DNA from: Betaproteobacteria bacterium
GTDB taxonomy: Bacteria > Pseudomonadota > Gammaproteobacteria > Burkholderiales > SG8-41
Assembly: GCA_023266245.1 (NCBI GenBank)
Contig: JAHFRO010000101.1
Span: 1-5,380, forward strand
Direction of reading: 5' to 3'
DNA: 5,380 nt
A program made the translations under genes and the position numbers. Under the pieces are notes generated by a model that saw nothing but the letters and a program-made list of their open reading frames with translations, ran no database searches and was not told the origin of the DNA. Numbering within the stretch: position 1 is the stretch's first letter; every line of letters begins with the position of its first letter. Shown in pieces: positions 4,019-5,380 of this stretch.

Positions 4019-5380
4019 TCATTCTGCATTGATGGGGTTCTTGGCGTCCTTGGCGTCTTGGCGGCTATTTTTCTGGCCGAGCACTTCGGGAATGATGCCG
4101 GTGTGCACGTGTCCCGCGCGGAACGGTTCCGAACGCAGCACCGCGAGCACCGCCGGAATATTGTTCTTCGGCCCTTGAATCTCGAACGATTCCAGGGCTA
4201 CGATGAGTTTCCCGACCGCTTGAGCGCGCGTCGGCGCGTGCACGATGACTTTGGCGATCATCGGGTCGTAGTGCGGCGTGACCTCGCGCCCCTCGGCATA
4301 TCCGGTCTCCACGCGGACGTTTCTGTCCTGCGGCGGGCGGAACACTTTGAGCTTGCCCGGCGAGGGAAAGAAGTTCCTGGGGTCCTCGGCATAGACACGG
4401 GCCTGGATAGCATGACCTTTGACCTCGATTTTTCCGGGCAGGATGTCCGCGAGCTTCTCACCGGCGGCTGATCGAATCTGTGCTTTCACCAGATCCACAC
4501 CGGTTACTTCCTCGGTGACACCGTGCTCGACCTGCAGCCGGGTGTTCATCTCCAGAAAGCTGAACGAGCCGTCGGCGCCCATCAGCATTTCCACCGTCCC
4601 GATGTTGTCGTAGCCCATTCTGCGCATGATTCCGGCCAGCTGTTCCGCCAGCGCGCCGACCTTCTCGCGCGCAATACCAGGGGCCGGCGCCTCTTCTATC
4701 ACCTTCTGGTTGCGCCGTTGGGTCGAGCAGTCACGCTCATAGAGGTGCGCCGCCCCGCCGTGCGCGTCGCCCAGCACCTGGAATTCGACGTGGCGCGGGC
4801 GCTCGATTAGCCGCTCGAGATAAACCTCGGCGGTGCCGAAGCCGCGGGCAGCCATCGAGCGCGAGCGCTCAACTGCTTCCATCAACTGCGCCTCGTCCTG
4901 CGCCGGCAGCATCCCGATGCCGCCGCCGCCGCCCGCGGGCTTTACCAGCAATGGGAAGCCGACTTCACGCGCCGCGGCGAGGACGCCCTCGTTGTCCGCC
5001 GGCAACACGCCGGAGCCTTGCGACATCGGCATGCCGTAACGGGCGGCGAGCTCGCGTGCCCTGGTCTTGTGCCCCATCGCGGCTATCCATTGCGGCGAGG
5101 GGCCGATGAAGCGTGCGCCCGCACCCGTCACCTTCTGCGCGAACGCGGCATTCTCAGCGAGAAAGCCGTAGCCAGGATGCAGCGCATCCGCGTGCGATTT
5201 GCGAATCACCTCCACCAGCACATCCTGGTTGAGGTAGCTCTCGCGGGCCGGTGCCGGCCCGATAGCATGGGTCTCGCTCGCCATTTCGAGGTACGGCGCG
5301 CCGGCATCGGCCTCCGAATACACCGCGACGGATTTGATTCCCATTTCACCGAGAGCGCGCAGCACCCGCGCCGCCACCGC
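4019..5380 (-). CDS. Biotin carboxylase subunit of an acyl-CoA carboxylase (5' end off window)
   Basis: This is an AccC-type subunit that uses ATP and bicarbonate to carboxylate the biotin of a carrier protein, in the cytosol. The 453 visible residues begin at AVAARVLRALGEMGIK, so by comparison with Escherichia coli AccC about 11 residues are missing. In order, they show HPGYGFLAEN (near 68), MGHK with the AccC Lys116 equivalent (102-105), the glycine loop KPAGGGGGIGM (147-157), ERDCSTQRRNQK (215-226), EMNTRLQVEH with the catalytic Glu and Arg (277-286), VRVETGY with the Arg338 equivalent (near 356), and YDPMIAK (371-377). Variants from AccC are Ile for Arg after the glycine loop, Asn for His236 (also seen in plant and cyanobacterial enzymes) and EHGVTE for EHPVTE. 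No biotinyl domain follows, so the carrier and carboxyltransferase are separate, perhaps off the right edge. The last ~19 residues, GQKNSRQDAKDAKNPINAE, are unlike the family and are largely translated repeat. Substrate is undetermined: acetyl-, propionyl-, methylcrotonyl- or another acyl-CoA. Confidence 0.93.
   Translation of the reverse strand, partial: AVAARVLRALGEMGIKSVAVYSEADAGAPYLEMASETHAIGPAPARESYLNQDVLVEVIRKSHADALHPGYGFLAENAAFAQKVTGAGARFIGPSPQWIAAMGHKTRARELAARYGMPMSQGSGVLPADNEGVLAAAREVGFPLLVKPAGGGGGIGMLPAQDEAQLMEAVERSRSMAARGFGTAEVYLERLIERPRHVEFQVLGDAHGGAAHLYERDCSTQRRNQKVIEEAPAPGIAREKVGALAEQLAGIMRRMGYDNIGTVEMLMGADGSFSFLEMNTRLQVEHGVTEEVTGVDLVKAQIRSAAGEKLADILPGKIEVKGHAIQARVYAEDPRNFFPSPGKLKVFRPPQDRNVRVETGYAEGREVTPHYDPMIAKVIVHAPTRAQAVGKLIVALESFEIQGPKNNIPAVLAVLRSEPFRAGHVHTGIIPEVLGQKNSRQDAKDAKNPINAE
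4038..4064 (-). repeat. 9-mer tandem repeat (CCGCCAAGG type), translated copy inside the biotin carboxylase 3' end
   Basis: Read on the minus strand, a CC lead-in is followed by GCCAAGAC, GCCAAGGAC and GCCAAGAA. It lies within the coding frame and yields SRQDAKDAKN near the C-terminus; the 9-bp period gives a repeated Asp-Ala-Lys tripeptide. The stop codon follows 16 bp beyond the repeat. It is the inverted partner of 3912-3938. Confidence 0.8.

Noticed and set aside
3086..4064. The short repeats as a CRISPR array.
   Set aside because: Units are 7-10 bp and directly adjacent or scattered, without 28-37 bp repeats, regular unique spacers or cas genes.
4058..5039. Plus-strand open frames of 60-140 codons opposite the biotin carboxylase.
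   Set aside because: All are antisense shadows of a strongly conserved gene, with no domain or ribosome site of their own.

Overview
The window is GC-rich, densely coded bacterial DNA. A Bug-type solute-binding protein, a split NDP-forming acyl-CoA synthetase and a stand-alone biotin carboxylase, with strong G/C preference at third codon positions, suggest a betaproteobacterium of the Burkholderiales type, possibly an uncultured soil or groundwater lineage. That placement is inferred from gene content, not from a marker gene.

Five genes lie on the minus strand and are read from right to left. They are: a biotin carboxylase subunit whose 5' end is off the right edge (4019-5380); the ATP-grasp beta subunit (3193-3897) and CoA-binding alpha subunit (1592-3064) of an ADP-forming acyl-CoA synthetase; a small FlK-like hot-dog thioesterase split by a frameshift (1157-1541); and a periplasmic Bug/TctC binding protein with a clear signal peptide (108-1073). 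At the left edge the last 24 codons of a probable plus-strand gene (1-77) converge on this set.

The common theme is small carboxylic acids. The binding protein would capture an acid outside the inner membrane. The synthetase would join it to CoA, or run in reverse to make ATP. The biotin carboxylase would serve an acyl-CoA carboxylase whose biotin-carrier and carboxyltransferase parts are not in view. The thioesterase would release CoA from unwanted acyl-CoAs. The substrate cannot be read from the sequence. No strong promoter or intrinsic terminator was seen, so a single transcript is plausible but unproven.

The most unusual content is in the gaps. Three kinds of short degenerate tandem repeat occupy the convergent gap, the beta-alpha gap and the carboxylase-beta gap: CCGCCAAGG-type 9-mers, GATGAACRCA-type 10-mers, and ACTCACG heptamers. 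They run into gene ends. One 9-mer copy is translated as the C-terminal tail of the biotin carboxylase, and the last heptamer contains the stop codon of the beta subunit. Two 9-mer copies form an inverted pair around the carboxylase stop codon. No phage, transposase, CRISPR array, tRNA or rRNA was found.
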